Positions 11,819 to 20,226 of a stretch of 20,255 nucleotides of DNA are shown in pieces. Position numbers and translations under genes: made by a program. The stretch comes from an uncultured Treponema sp. GTDB lineage: Bacteria; Spirochaetota; Spirochaetia; Treponematales; Treponemataceae. Where the stretch lies: NCBI GenBank assembly GCA_937901865.1, contig CALDID010000086.1:1-20255 (forward strand), in the 5' to 3' direction. The notes beneath the pieces are model-generated. The model was not told the origin of the DNA and did no database searches. It saw only the letters and a program-made list of their open reading frames with translations. Every line of letters starts with the position of its first letter. Position 1 is the stretch's first letter.

Positions 11819-14236
11819 ATGTCGGTAGAAAAGTTTAATCGCTTTTTTAGGCGTTTTGGGGAATTTCAGATAAAACAGAGAACGTGGCTTCTGCTTTTCA
11901 TAGTGCTTTTAACTGCTCTCGGATTTTTTGGACTTACGAAGTTTCAAGCCGACAACAGCGAAGCTGGCTGGTTCGACGAATCGGAAGAGGTCAAGCGCAA
12001 TCAAGATTATTTTGAAAGCATATTCGGCAGCGATGACGCGATAATGGTTTTGGTTGAAAGCGATGATGTGTTTGATGTAGAGGTTCTTGACGCAATAAAG
12101 CGATTGGGAGAGCGACTAGAAGCGGAAGTGCCGTATGCCGATGAGCTTACTTCTGTAATGAACTTGTCGATTTCACGCGGCACTGAAGACGGCTTTGAAG
12201 TGATAAACCCGTTTGAAGATTTTTCTACAGAAGGTGTTTTGTCCGATAGAAATAAGTTTTTAGAAGCAAAAAATTTTATTCTTTCTCGCCATTCTTTAGT
12301 AAATAATCTTGTGAGCGACGACGCGAAAGAAACGTGGGTGCTGCTTTCGCTCTATCCGTATCCTGACGAAGAACAAGCTGCTATCGGCAAGGTGGCAAAT
12401 GAGATAGTTCATTCTGACGAGTTCAAAAGCGATAAATACACGCTAAAAGGCACGGGAATGGCATACACAGAATATGAAGAAGACCAAGTTTCTGGCGAAG
12501 AGTGTGCAAAGCGTATCGGAATCGGCTTTTTTGTGATGTTGCTTTGTCTTGTTATTTTTGTGCGTTCGTTTCGGGGCGTTATCGTGCCTATTTTAGCGAC
12601 AGTGGGCGGCATTGTCTGCGTTTTGGGCTATTCGTCGCTTTTGGGCGTGAAATCTAATACGACAATGCTTGCTCTTCCTGTGCTTTTGGGTATGGCTCTT
12701 TCTGTCGGTTATTCGATTCACTACATCAACGAGTTTCGCCTGCATTTTCGCAACACTGGAAAGCGCAAAGAAAGCGTGATTAAGGCGGTGGAAGAAACGG
12801 GCTGGCCGATTTTGTTCACGGTTATCACAACAATGGCTTCGATGATTTCTTTTATGACGGTGGGAATAGGCGAGCTTAAATGGGTTGGCGGCATTTGCTC
12901 CGCTATTGTTTTTGCAACATATCTCTATGTTATTATCTTAATCCCCATTTTTATGAGCTACACCCCAAGTGTGTTTTTCAGACACAGTCCGTTTTGTAAC
13001 AGGCACAGCTTGCTTAGTAAGGGGGACAATAAAAAGAATATTGTTGAAAAGCATGCAGCGAAGTATACAAAAGCCGATATGTTTTTTGAGCGTTTTGGGG
13101 AAGCAGTGGCGAACAGAAAATGGCTTATTGCAGGGGTGAGCGCGGCGATTATTGCGCTGTGTTTGCCGTGGTGCTTTAGGCTGACGGTGAATATGGACTA
13201 TGTGGAGATGATGGGAGAGAAAATCCCGTATGTGAAAGAACTGCTTTCAATTCTCGATGCAAAACTAGGAAGTCAATATTGCTACAATGTGCTGATTGAG
13301 TTTGACGAAGAAGATGCTTTCAAAGTTCCGCAGAATATGAAAAACCTTGACGCACTCGAAGAAAAAATCGCTACCTTGAAACTTACTCGCTGGAGCGCAA
13401 ATGCACCTCGCATTACAAGCGTTACAGACATTGTAAAAGAGATAAACGCTTGCTTGAACGAAGATAAGAGTGAGTTTTATTCTGTGCCTGACGAGCAGGA
13501 TTTGCTTACGCAGGAGCTGTTTTTGTACGAAATGAGCGGCGGCGACAACCTTGAAAAATGGCTTTCTGCGGATTATCGCACGACGTATGTACACGTTGAT
13601 TTGAATGGATATGACGCAAATCAGATTGTAGAAGATATAAATCTTGCAAAACAGTATGCAAAAGAGTTGTTTCCTCAAGCGAAAGTCGGCGTGGTGGGGC
13701 AAGTGGTGAACTATGCGGCTATGAATGAAAAGCTGGTAAAAGGCGAGCTAAAGTCGTTTTTGTTCAGCTTTGTGATTATCGCTGTTTTGATGATAATTGC
13801 GTTCTCAAGCATAACGACGGGCTTAATCGGTATGATACCGAACCTTGCGCCTGTGCTGTTTATCGGGGCATTTATGGGCTTTATGAAAATCCCGCTTGAT
13901 ATGCTCACAATGACGGTAATGCCGATGATTCTCGGTATCGCCGTGGACGACACAATTCATTTCACGAACCGCACAAAGCTAGAGTTTGAAAAGACGGGAG
14001 ATTATCTTGAGTCGCTGAAAATCACGTTCAGAGAACTTGGCAAAACGCTGGGAATGACGACTTTTATTCTCTGCTCGATGTTTGCCGTATTCTGCACAAG
14101 CCCGATGAATGCGCTTGCTCGAATCGGCTTTCTGACAATCTTGGGCTTAGGCTCTGCCTTAGTAGCGGATTACACGCTCACCCCTGTTTTGATTTATATT
14201 ATCAAGCCTTTTGGCTCACGCAATCGTGCTTTGTAA
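11819..14236 (+). CDS. RND/MMPL-family transporter
   Basis: This 805-residue transporter has the twofold RND plan: a membrane helix at about 22-40, a periplasmic domain to about 225, helices at about 228-390, a linker, a helix at about 434-452, a second periplasmic domain to about 640, and helices at about 645-797. The second half has the proton-relay motif GIAVDDTIHFTNR (Asp710, Asp711), while the equivalent place in the first half is ALSVGYSIHYINEF without acids. Length and motifs fit the MMPL/HAE3-like exporters that move lipids or hydrophobic compounds, not the 1000-residue drug pumps. Downstream genes encode a LolA-like carrier and an outer-membrane barrel, suggesting delivery of a lipid or lipoprotein across the envelope. 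The linker at about 390-420 contains a repeat-like insertion. Confidence 0.92.
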   Translation: MSVEKFNRFFRRFGEFQIKQRTWLLLFIVLLTALGFFGLTKFQADNSEAGWFDESEEVKRNQDYFESIFGSDDAIMVLVESDDVFDVEVLDAIKRLGERLEAEVPYADELTSVMNLSISRGTEDGFEVINPFEDFSTEGVLSDRNKFLEAKNFILSRHSLVNNLVSDDAKETWVLLSLYPYPDEEQAAIGKVANEIVHSDEFKSDKYTLKGTGMAYTEYEEDQVSGEECAKRIGIGFFVMLLCLVIFVRSFRGVIVPILATVGGIVCVLGYSSLLGVKSNTTMLALPVLLGMALSVGYSIHYINEFRLHFRNTGKRKESVIKAVEETGWPILFTVITTMASMISFMTVGIGELKWVGGICSAIVFATYLYVIILIPIFMSYTPSVFFRHSPFCNRHSLLSKGDNKKNIVEKHAAKYTKADMFFERFGEAVANRKWLIAGVSAAIIALCLPWCFRLTVNMDYVEMMGEKIPYVKELLSILDAKLGSQYCYNVLIEFDEEDAFKVPQNMKNLDALEEKIATLKLTRWSANAPRITSVTDIVKEINACLNEDKSEFYSVPDEQDLLTQELFLYEMSGGDNLEKWLSADYRTTYVHVDLNGYDANQIVEDINLAKQYAKELFPQAKVGVVGQVVNYAAMNEKLVKGELKSFLFSFVIIAVLMIIAFSSITTGLIGMIPNLAPVLFIGAFMGFMKIPLDMLTMTVMPMILGIAVDDTIHFTNRTKLEFEKTGDYLESLKITFRELGKTLGMTTFILCSMFAVFCTSPMNALARIGFLTILGLGSALVADYTLTPVLIYIIKPFGSRNRAL
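13000..13012 (-). repeat. Mini-hairpin repeat inside the RND gene
   Basis: On the minus strand this reads caagc-tgt-gcctg, close to the intergenic gaggc-tgt-gcctc at 30-42. It lies within the poorly conserved linker between the two halves of the transporter (residues near 394-398), inside a segment bounded by gtcc (12987-12990) and ggac (13023-13026). The reading frame stays open through it. Confidence 0.4.
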
Positions 14237-14265
14237 TGCAATCGTAATTTTTTGGAGGTATTGTT

Positions 14266-15054
14266 ATGAAGAGAGTTTTTCTAGCGGTTATGGTTATGAT
14301 GGCTTCGCTTTTGGCGTTTGCAGAGTCGTTGACTGGCTACGATGTGATGAAGAAAAATAGCGAAGTGGAAGAGGCGGCAACGGCTTCTTTTATCGCGACA
14401 ATGACTTTGACCGACAAAAACGGGCAGAAAAGAGTGCGCGAAGTGTTGGAAAAAAGCAAAGATTTCGGAGAGGTGAAAAAGAGCGTTATCGTCTTTACAA
14501 CTCCGAAAGATGTTTCGGGCGTGGGCTACTTGATGTTTGATTATGACGAGGCGGCAGACGGCAGCAAAAAGGACACGGACAGCTGGCTGTATCTTCCTGC
14601 GATGAAAAAGGTGCGCCGCATTTCTGGCTCTGATTCGTCAGGCGACTTTATGGGGACAGATTTCACTTATGAAGATATGGGCGAGAGGGGGCTTAGCAAA
14701 GACACCTTTCATTTGCTTGGAGAAGAGAGCGTTGACGGCGTTTTGTGCTACAAAGTGGAGGCGCGGGCTATCGACGCAAAAGACAAGAACCCGACGCGAG
14801 TGTTTTGGATTGGAAAAGAGAATTTTATGCTCTACAAGGGAGAGTTTTTTGACAAGCAAGGAAAATTGCAGCGCACGCTGAGCTGTTCGGAGATAAAAAA
14901 GATAGACGGCTTTTGGACGACCGAAAGAATGCTGATGACGAACGTGCAGAAAAATCATTCAACGCTGATTGAAATGAAAAATGTGAGCTATGGCGTTGAG
15001 ATTGATGAGTCGCTTTTGACGGTTGCCGCCTTGGAAAAAGGACGCATTCGATGA
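14266..15054 (+). CDS. LolA-like periplasmic protein (outer membrane lipoprotein-sorting family)
   Basis: This 262-residue secreted protein has signal peptide MKRVFLAVMVMMASLLAFA, cleaved after AFA. The mature part resembles the LolA-like 'outer membrane lipoprotein-sorting protein' family: SFIATMTLTDKNGQKRVREV, FTTPKDVSGVGYLMFDY, DSWLYLPAMKKVRRISG, FMGTDFTYEDM and FDKQGKLQRTL. These are the usual strands of a half-barrel that holds an acyl chain or other hydrophobic ligand. Genes of this family are regularly paired with MMPL transporters. It has a strong ribosome site, GGAGG (14254-14258), sits 29 bases after the RND gene and overlaps the next gene by 4 bases. It most likely receives a substrate from the RND protein and carries it towards the outer membrane (inference). 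Confidence 0.9.
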   Translation: MKRVFLAVMVMMASLLAFAESLTGYDVMKKNSEVEEAATASFIATMTLTDKNGQKRVREVLEKSKDFGEVKKSVIVFTTPKDVSGVGYLMFDYDEAADGSKKDTDSWLYLPAMKKVRRISGSDSSGDFMGTDFTYEDMGERGLSKDTFHLLGEESVDGVLCYKVEARAIDAKDKNPTRVFWIGKENFMLYKGEFFDKQGKLQRTLSCSEIKKIDGFWTTERMLMTNVQKNHSTLIEMKNVSYGVEIDESLLTVAALEKGRIR

Positions 15055-16124
15055 AAGCGGCGATACTTGTTTGCTTGGTTCTTTTATCGCAAAGGCTGTT
15101 TTCGCAGGAGCTGCGCTTTTCGGGAGAAGCTGGCACGGTGTGGGCTAGTGCATTGCGAGAAAAGAATCGCGGCGATTATGTTTTGGGCGATACATATCTT
15201 GACGGCAAAATAGAGGCGTTTTACGATGACGCTTCTGTGTTTGCGCAGGGGAGAGCGGGCTTTGACGAGGTGGCAGAAGAGAGCTATTGCGAGCTTAAAG
15301 AGCTTTATTTTGATTATAGTGCGCATTTTTGGGGCTTTAGAGTGGGCTGTCAAAAAGTGGCGTGGGGAAAAGCCGACGGCATAGACATAACAAATATAAT
15401 TTGCCCTCACGACACCTCTTCTCTTCGCGCTTTGTTCAACGATGAACGCATTGCAATAGATACCGCTCGCCTTTCTCTAAACAACGATGTTTTTACGCTC
15501 GACGCATATTTTATTCCCTTTGAAAGCTCTAAGGCGAATGCTGAAAAGCATATCGAAAAGAACATAAAAAATGCTGATTATGCGGCAAAACTGTCGGGGT
15601 ATTTTTCGCTTTGCGATGTCTCTCTTTATGCGTATTACGGCAAGAAATCTGACACAAAAAATATGTTCGGCACTGACGCGGCTTTGCCTATTGGAGAAAC
15701 GGTGGTAAGGCTTGAGGGAGCGTATTTTTTTGACAATCATAAAGAGTTGCGCTCGCTAATCGGCTTGGATTGGTTTCCTCAGAGCTGGACACTGACGGCG
15801 CAATACTTTTGCGATTATTGCTTTGACGAGGCGTTTAATGCGCAGAAAGAGCTTTACGGCGCGGACAAATATTCTCACGGAGCAACTCTCAATATCTCAA
15901 AATCGCTTTTGTCCGACACATTGACGCTTTCGGTTTCTGGGGTGCTTATGCTTAACGATTTGGATAGCGCGATAGAAGTTTCAGGGGAATACAGCCTGAC
16001 CGATAGCGTGTTTTTAGAGCTTGGAAGCTACCTTTTTAACTCTGGCAAAGACAATAAAACGGGGACTTATGGTCTTTACAAAGATTACACAAGTGCCTAT
16101 CTAAAAGCCCGCTGTGTCTTCTAG
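15051..16124 (+). CDS. Outer-membrane beta-barrel protein (DUF1302-like)
   Basis: This 357-residue protein begins at an ATG overlapping the previous stop (ATGA). It has a signal peptide (MKAAILVCLVLLSQRLFSQ). The rest is a series of amphipathic strands with many aromatics, for example DGKIEAFYDDASVFAQGRAGF, FWGFRVGCQKVAWGKADGID and AYLKARCVF, ending in Phe as outer-membrane barrels do. The phrase QKVAWGKADG...ITNIICPHD recalls DUF1302-type barrels, which accompany RND and LolA-like or DUF1329 genes in other diderms. It is a probable channel or receptor at the outer membrane for the transporter encoded at the start of this operon. Sequence conservation is low, so the family label is tentative; the barrel nature is more secure. 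Confidence 0.75.
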   Translation: MKAAILVCLVLLSQRLFSQELRFSGEAGTVWASALREKNRGDYVLGDTYLDGKIEAFYDDASVFAQGRAGFDEVAEESYCELKELYFDYSAHFWGFRVGCQKVAWGKADGIDITNIICPHDTSSLRALFNDERIAIDTARLSLNNDVFTLDAYFIPFESSKANAEKHIEKNIKNADYAAKLSGYFSLCDVSLYAYYGKKSDTKNMFGTDAALPIGETVVRLEGAYFFDNHKELRSLIGLDWFPQSWTLTAQYFCDYCFDEAFNAQKELYGADKYSHGATLNISKSLLSDTLTLSVSGVLMLNDLDSAIEVSGEYSLTDSVFLELGSYLFNSGKDNKTGTYGLYKDYTSAYLKARCVF

Positions 16125-16513
16125 CAGCCTATGGCCGTATTTTTGTACAAAATATTCTCTAAAAAGCAAGAATTTGGCGAGGAAGAGCAAAAACATTGTA
16201 TAGTTGGTGATTTTCCTCGTTATGTCGGTCAAATCCTTTTGATAGTCGGTCAAAAACTATGAAAAGAAGATGACTGACATATCAAGGGAATTGATTGACT
16301 TTATCGCGGAAGACAGTGTTTTAATATAATTTTGAGTAAATAAACAGATTTTTTGATTGAAACAGGCTCTTTTTTGCAGAAATATGTTTTTTTTCATGTT
16401 GCGAAAGAATTTTAGTAACATCTGCATAATTCATTACAAACATAAAACACCTCTCTTTTTCGCGATTTCAAATAGCCCCTTATCGAGCGACAACAGCGGT
16501 CGCTCTGACGACG
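16125..16513. other. Intergenic region with GTCGGTCA repeats
   Basis: This is a 389-base gap between convergent operons. The motif GTCGGTCAAA occurs at 16224-16233 and 16245-16254. TATGTCGGTCA (16221-16231) faces an inverted TGACTGACATA (16271-16281) with one mismatch. A 19-codon open frame, MTDISRELIDFIAEDSVLI (16270-16329), resembles the beginning of M18 aminopeptidases and may be a relic, though it is too short to be sure. Near the ABC gene end, agcgac and gtcgct (about 16485-16503) can pair but lack a T-run. No convincing gene is seen. Confidence 0.4.
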
Positions 16514-18238
16514 CTACAATGCGGCTTGCAGGGCGTGCATTTTGGAGAAGTGTGAGTTTTTATCTTGCACTAACTCACTTGGCTCGCCTTCTTCTACGAC
16601 TTTGCCGTTTTGTAAAACAATGATTTTATCTGCTGCTTGCACTGTCCTCATTCTGTGGGCGATAACAAGCACAGTCTTTCCTTTGAGCAAGTGAGAAAGC
16701 GCGCCTTGCACTTTCGTTTCGTTTTCCACATCAAGAGAGGCCGTTGCTTCGTCGAGCAAAAGAATAGGTGCGTTTTTCAAAAGTGCGCGAGCAATCGATA
16801 TTCTCTGTCTTTCGCCGCCAGAGAGTTTCGCGCCGTTTTCTCCGATTTTTGTTTGGTATCCTTGCGGTAATTTGTGTACAAACTCGTCGCAATTCGCCTT
16901 TTTTGCCGCTTCAATAACCTCTTCGTCGCTTGCTCCGTGCTTGCCTAAGCGGATATTTTCCATAACGGTATCGTCGAAAAGCACTACATCTTGAAAGACC
17001 ATAGAATAATCCGTCAATAAAACTTCGCTGTCAACTGTCGAAATGTCCACGCCGCCGACTTTTATCACGCCAGAGCTTGCTTCATAAAGACGGGCTGCAA
17101 GGCGGGCGCAGGTGCTTTTTCCGCTTCCGCTTGAGCCGACAAGGGCGGTAACTTCTCCCTCTTTTGCCGTGAAACTCACTCCGTCAAGCACTTTTGTTCC
17201 GTCTTTATAGCCAAAAGATACGTTTTCAAAAGTAATATCGTGTCCATTGGGCTTGAATGTAGAGCTTCCGCCTGATACTTCTTTGTCGTGGATTTCCATA
17301 AGGCGTTTTGCAGACACTTCGGATAAAAACACTTCAGCGATAAGCGCGAGGCTTTGGTCAAACGGCGCATAAACTCTGGTAATGAGCATAAGGAACATAA
17401 AGAGCGTCATAAAAGAAATATCGCCTGAAAGAATGAGCGTCGTTCCTAAAAGCACGGTTGATGCAACTCCTAAGCGCATAATCACGCTTGCGGCATTTAC
17501 AAAGATGCCTGTAGAAAGTTCGCCGTGAATTATAGTTTTCTCTTGATTATCGATTTTGCTGAAAAGAGCTGAAAGAAACGTATCTTCTTGGTTTGTTGCG
17601 TGAATGTCGCGGATATTTTCTATAGTTTCCTGCATTTCGTCAGATACTGCGAGAGTAGCGGCTTTTGTTATTGCGGCGTTTTTCTCTGCAAGTTTTCTGC
17701 TGCCAAACAAAAGCGCAAATGCAACAGGCACTCCCCACAGGCTTGCTATAGTCATTCGCCAATCAAAGAAAAGCAGCATAAGAGCGATAAGGCTTGTTGA
17801 AATGTAAGAGCCGTAAAGATAGCCCAAAACGTGCGACCAAACGTGTTCCATACGGTTTACGTCGCCCATAATCGTTTCTGTCAAATCCGCCAAATCCTTG
17901 TGAGCGAAAAAAGCAAGCGGCAACTTTCTGAGCCTCTCTGCAAGGCTTATGCGCATATCTTTTACTTCGCCGTAAACAAGCCCGTACGTCGCTTTGTACT
18001 GCTGTATATGCGTTATCAGAGAAACGGCGTCAAAAGCGGCTATCATAATAACGAAATGCGAAAGGCGCGGGAGAGAAACATTCTCGGTTTGTGTCTGCAT
18101 AAGATTTTGCATTAAGACGTATAATATGCCCACTCCTGCCATAACGACAAAGTTCACGATGACTGTCCAAAATGCGCCTTTTCTCATATTTGCTATACCC
18201 TTGTCTGAAAGTGCGTATTTTCGCTTTAATGATACCAT
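16514..18238 (-). CDS. ABC transporter with fused membrane and ATPase domains, second subunit
   Basis: This 574-residue half-transporter has an N-terminal six-helix domain (about 20-310) and a C-terminal ATPase with Walker A LVGSSGSGKST (366-376), Q-loop MVFQD (Gln416), signature LSGGERQR (472-479), Walker B ILLLDE (catalytic Glu497) and H-loop VIAHR. The start ATG at 18238 has AGGAGG just upstream. It follows its partner gene by 12 bases, so the two probably form a heterodimer in the inner membrane. Both ATPase sites keep the catalytic glutamate, unlike many heterodimeric exporters with one degenerate site. The pair resembles the YbtPQ/IrtAB-like clade (iron-siderophore uptake in the studied members), but multidrug export cannot be excluded. 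No substrate-specific gene is adjacent. Confidence 0.9.
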   Translation of the reverse strand: MVSLKRKYALSDKGIANMRKGAFWTVIVNFVVMAGVGILYVLMQNLMQTQTENVSLPRLSHFVIMIAAFDAVSLITHIQQYKATYGLVYGEVKDMRISLAERLRKLPLAFFAHKDLADLTETIMGDVNRMEHVWSHVLGYLYGSYISTSLIALMLLFFDWRMTIASLWGVPVAFALLFGSRKLAEKNAAITKAATLAVSDEMQETIENIRDIHATNQEDTFLSALFSKIDNQEKTIIHGELSTGIFVNAASVIMRLGVASTVLLGTTLILSGDISFMTLFMFLMLITRVYAPFDQSLALIAEVFLSEVSAKRLMEIHDKEVSGGSSTFKPNGHDITFENVSFGYKDGTKVLDGVSFTAKEGEVTALVGSSGSGKSTCARLAARLYEASSGVIKVGGVDISTVDSEVLLTDYSMVFQDVVLFDDTVMENIRLGKHGASDEEVIEAAKKANCDEFVHKLPQGYQTKIGENGAKLSGGERQRISIARALLKNAPILLLDEATASLDVENETKVQGALSHLLKGKTVLVIAHRMRTVQAADKIIVLQNGKVVEEGEPSELVQDKNSHFSKMHALQAAL

Positions 18239-18250
18239 CTTTTTGCCTCC

Positions 18251-20044
18251 TTAATCCCTTTTGCTGATTTTCCACTCTGCCGCAGTGTTGTATTCTTTCC
18301 ACATCTCTTCATACAAGCCGCCTGCGCTTTTTAGCTCATCGTGCTTGCCGCTTTCTCTGATTTTGCCGTCAGAAAGCACGATGATTTTATCCGCGCCGAT
18401 AACTGTAGAAAGGCGGTGCGCTATCATTATCACGGTCTTTCCTTTGGTGAGCCGCTTTAATGCCTGTTGTATTTTCGCTTCGTTTTCTGGGTCTGCAAAT
18501 GCCGTCGCCTCGTCTAAAACGATGATTGGCGCGTCTTTTAGGATTGCACGAGCGAGCGTTATTCTTTGCTGTTCTCCGCCCGAAAGATACACGCCTTTGC
18601 TGCCGATTACGCTGTTAATTCCGTCGTCGAGCTTTTCGATAATGTCTGTGCATTGCGCGTCTTTTAGAGCCTGCATAACCTCGTCAGTCGTGGCTGAAGG
18701 GCGGGCAATGCGGACATTTTCGAGAATAGATGTCTTGAACAATCGGGAGTTTTGGAAGACAAAGGAGATTTTTTGCATAAGAGTTTTTTGGCTAATCTCT
18801 TTTACATTCACGCCGCCGATTTTCACCTCTCCGCTCTGCACGTCCCAAAAGCGCGGAATAAGGCTGGCTATCGTCGATTTACCGCTGCCAGAAGGACCAA
18901 CAAAAGCAACCGTACTTTCGCTTTCCGTCTTGAATGACACGTTAGCTAAAGCCGCCTTGTTGTTTCCCTCATAGCTAAAAGTTACGTTAGAGAATTCTAC
19001 GCTGTTGTCTTTTGGCTCTTTTGGATTTGCACATTCGGCTAAAATAGGCGCGTTCATAACGGTTTCGATTCGCTTCAATGCCGTGTCTGCAAGCATTGTG
19101 CCGTTAGATGCAAACATAATCTTTGCAAGGGCTGTCGAGATTATCGCCGAAAAGACCGCATAAAATGCAAAGTCGGTTACAAAAGAAGCAAAGTTGCCGC
19201 TTGCGAGGGCTTTCGGGGCGAGGATAATCACTAAAGGCACGAGAAAGATAAATGCGCCTTCTGTTGCGGTGAGGTTTACAGATTGTGGCAGGGAGCAGAC
19301 GTTATTAGTGAAGTTTTCCGCCGTCTTGCTGTAGTTTTCGATAGCTTCCTTAAAGGCTTTGAATGAATAAACTGTTTGTTGAAAGACCTTTACCACAGGG
19401 ATACCGCGCACATACTCTGTTCCTGCCTTTGCCATTTCGTCTTGCGCGCTTTGATACTTCATAATCATCTCTGCGTTTTTCCCGCCCATCATCACGAAAA
19501 GCATAGCAATAGAAATAACCGCCGTCGCCAAGCAAGCCAAACCCATTCGCCAGTCAAAAACGAACATCAAAACAAGCATTGAAACAAACATCACCACAGT
19601 GCCTACGATGTCTGCAAGATTGTGAGCCAAAAGCGTTTCTGTTTCGCTTGCCGCTCCGTCAAGTCGGTTTCGCAAAAGTCCCGAGCCGTTTGAATCGAAA
19701 AAGCCTAAAGACGTTTTCATCAAATGCGCAATCCCTTGTTTTCTGATGTTGCTTGCGGTGCGAAAAGCGGCTAGGTGAGTGCACATAAGGGCGGCAAAGT
19801 AGATTAAAATGCCAAGCGTTGCAAAAGCAAAAGCTATCCAGCCGTAAAAAGCGATGTTTTTCGCTTGCGTAAAATCTGGTGCAACTAAAACTAAATCACG
19901 CACTACGAGCCATATACACAAATACGGCACAATGCCGCAAAGTTGTGCAAGTCCAGATAAGAAAAGCCCTAGTATTGTAAGCGTTTTATACTTCCCTGCA
20001 AACGCTAAAAGACGAGAGAGGGAAGATTTTTCTTTTTTATTCAT
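18251..20044 (-). CDS. ABC transporter with fused membrane and ATPase domains, first subunit
   Basis: This 597-residue half-transporter has membrane helices in about residues 22-310, Walker A VGPSGSGKST (382-391), Q-loop FVFQN (Gln431), signature LSGGEQQR (487-494), Walker B IIVLDEATAFADPENE (Glu512) and H-loop MIAHR. The wording ATAFADPENE is typical, as I recall, of YbtP/IrtB-like transporters. A TTG at 20050 is in frame, but the ATG at 20044 is chosen because AAGGAGA lies 6 bases before it, while the TTG would touch the ribosome site. It is the first gene of a two-gene operon; a -35 TTGACA lies about 65 bases upstream. Function is export or siderophore import across the inner membrane; the direction cannot be read from the sequence. 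Confidence 0.9.
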   Translation of the reverse strand: MNKKEKSSLSRLLAFAGKYKTLTILGLFLSGLAQLCGIVPYLCIWLVVRDLVLVAPDFTQAKNIAFYGWIAFAFATLGILIYFAALMCTHLAAFRTASNIRKQGIAHLMKTSLGFFDSNGSGLLRNRLDGAASETETLLAHNLADIVGTVVMFVSMLVLMFVFDWRMGLACLATAVISIAMLFVMMGGKNAEMIMKYQSAQDEMAKAGTEYVRGIPVVKVFQQTVYSFKAFKEAIENYSKTAENFTNNVCSLPQSVNLTATEGAFIFLVPLVIILAPKALASGNFASFVTDFAFYAVFSAIISTALAKIMFASNGTMLADTALKRIETVMNAPILAECANPKEPKDNSVEFSNVTFSYEGNNKAALANVSFKTESESTVAFVGPSGSGKSTIASLIPRFWDVQSGEVKIGGVNVKEISQKTLMQKISFVFQNSRLFKTSILENVRIARPSATTDEVMQALKDAQCTDIIEKLDDGINSVIGSKGVYLSGGEQQRITLARAILKDAPIIVLDEATAFADPENEAKIQQALKRLTKGKTVIMIAHRLSTVIGADKIIVLSDGKIRESGKHDELKSAGGLYEEMWKEYNTAAEWKISKRD

Positions 20045-20086
20045 AACCAATCTCCTTGTATTAGTATGTGCGCTAATAACAAAAAA

Positions 20087-20115
20087 AGGTTACATAACGA
20101 GTTTTTTAGTGTCAA
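20087..20115 (-). promoter_or_regulatory. Possible promoter of the ABC transporter pair
   Basis: On the minus strand a perfect TTGACA (20110-20115) is followed, at 17 bp, by a poor -10, TAACCT (20087-20092). Just upstream lies GATTATCATT (20123-20132), half of a Fur-like inverted repeat. The weak -10 would fit an activated or iron-regulated promoter, but this is a guess. Confidence 0.35.
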
Positions 20116-20184
20116 TGCTTTTAATGATAATCTTTTTCTAAAGCATAAACAGAGTTAAGCTAAGTATTAGACCTGTTCGATAAT

Positions 20185-20206
20185 TGTCATTATCGGGCTT
20201 GACCCG
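20185..20206 (+). repeat. REP-like palindromic repeat, truncated copy
   Basis: This copy starts TGTCATTATCGGGCTTGACC, identical to the neighbouring copy for 22 bases, then departs into a T-run. Only the cggg/cccg part of the stem remains, followed by TTTTTT, so this copy could act as a weak terminator on the plus strand. Confidence 0.65.
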
Positions 20207-20226
20207 TTTTTTACGCAGAATTAAGC

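Noticed and set aside
16357..16623. 88-residue plus-strand reading frame at the ABC gene end
   Set aside because: No ribosome site, no domain, and its second half is antisense to the ABC transporter gene.
18261..18974. 237-residue plus-strand reading frame
   Set aside because: Antisense to the ATPase domain of the ABC gene; its Ser/Thr/Pro-rich content reflects the complement of conserved codons.
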